Below, piece after piece: positions 5,288 through 5,306 of a DNA stretch of 5,306 bases. The notes beneath the pieces were generated by a model that ran no database searches, was not told where the DNA came from, and saw only the letters and a list, made by a program, of their open reading frames with translations. This DNA comes from Fidelibacterota bacterium (GTDB lineage Bacteria; Fidelibacterota; Fidelibacteria; Fidelibacterales; Fidelibacteraceae), in the NCBI GenBank assembly GCA_030596185.1, contig JAUVKP010000095.1, positions 1-5,306 of the forward strand, given 5' to 3'. Position numbers and translations under genes: made by a program. How positions within the stretch are numbered: the first letter of the stretch is position 1; each line of letters begins with the position of its first letter.

Positions 5288-5306
5288 ATTAATCGCTCAA
5301 TAATAA

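Overview
The window is low-GC bacterial chromosome. Its protein content points to the Bacteroidota / FCB superphylum: an S9-family peptidase with a lipoprotein signal that resembles Bacteroidota homologues, and small conserved YccF and SpoIIAA-like proteins. This placement rests on family resemblance recalled from memory, not on a search, and related candidate phyla such as Cloacimonadota or Marinimicrobia are equally possible. All three intact genes end in TAA.

Minus strand, 1-3876: a two-gene operon read right to left. The first gene encodes a single-chain dihydroorotate dehydrogenase in which a class 1B PyrD domain is fused to a PyrK-like FAD/[2Fe-2S] electron-transfer domain. Twelve bases later comes a large secreted S9 (prolyl oligopeptidase-type) lipoprotein. 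Its reading frame is cut by one in-frame TGA at 859-861. The same frame then stays open for 286 codons to the window edge and clearly continues the same protein. The catalytic hydrolase domain lies outside the window. An AT-rich perfect dyad sits just upstream of the dehydrogenase ribosome binding site.

Divergent gap, about 3877-4406: an AT-rich upstream region (about 19% GC for 3901-4020), then a roughly 254-bp repeat-like element (4026-4279) with imperfect inverted ends, a GC-rich core (about 65% GC for 4061-4170) and several hairpins. I see no credible gene there.

Plus strand, 4407-5176: a small bicistronic unit encoding a YccF-family membrane protein, which probably starts at a non-standard codon (ATA or TTG), and a SpoIIAA/STAS-like cytosolic protein. 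The tail, 5177-5306, holds two short arrays of 7-bp tandem repeats and another GC-rich block starting with the same TGTCATCT sequence as the large element.

No mobile enzyme, CRISPR array, RNA gene or defence system is visible. The observations most worth checking are the in-frame TGA, the PyrD-PyrK fusion with its shortened cysteine loop, the non-ATG start of the YccF gene, and the intergenic repeat architecture.
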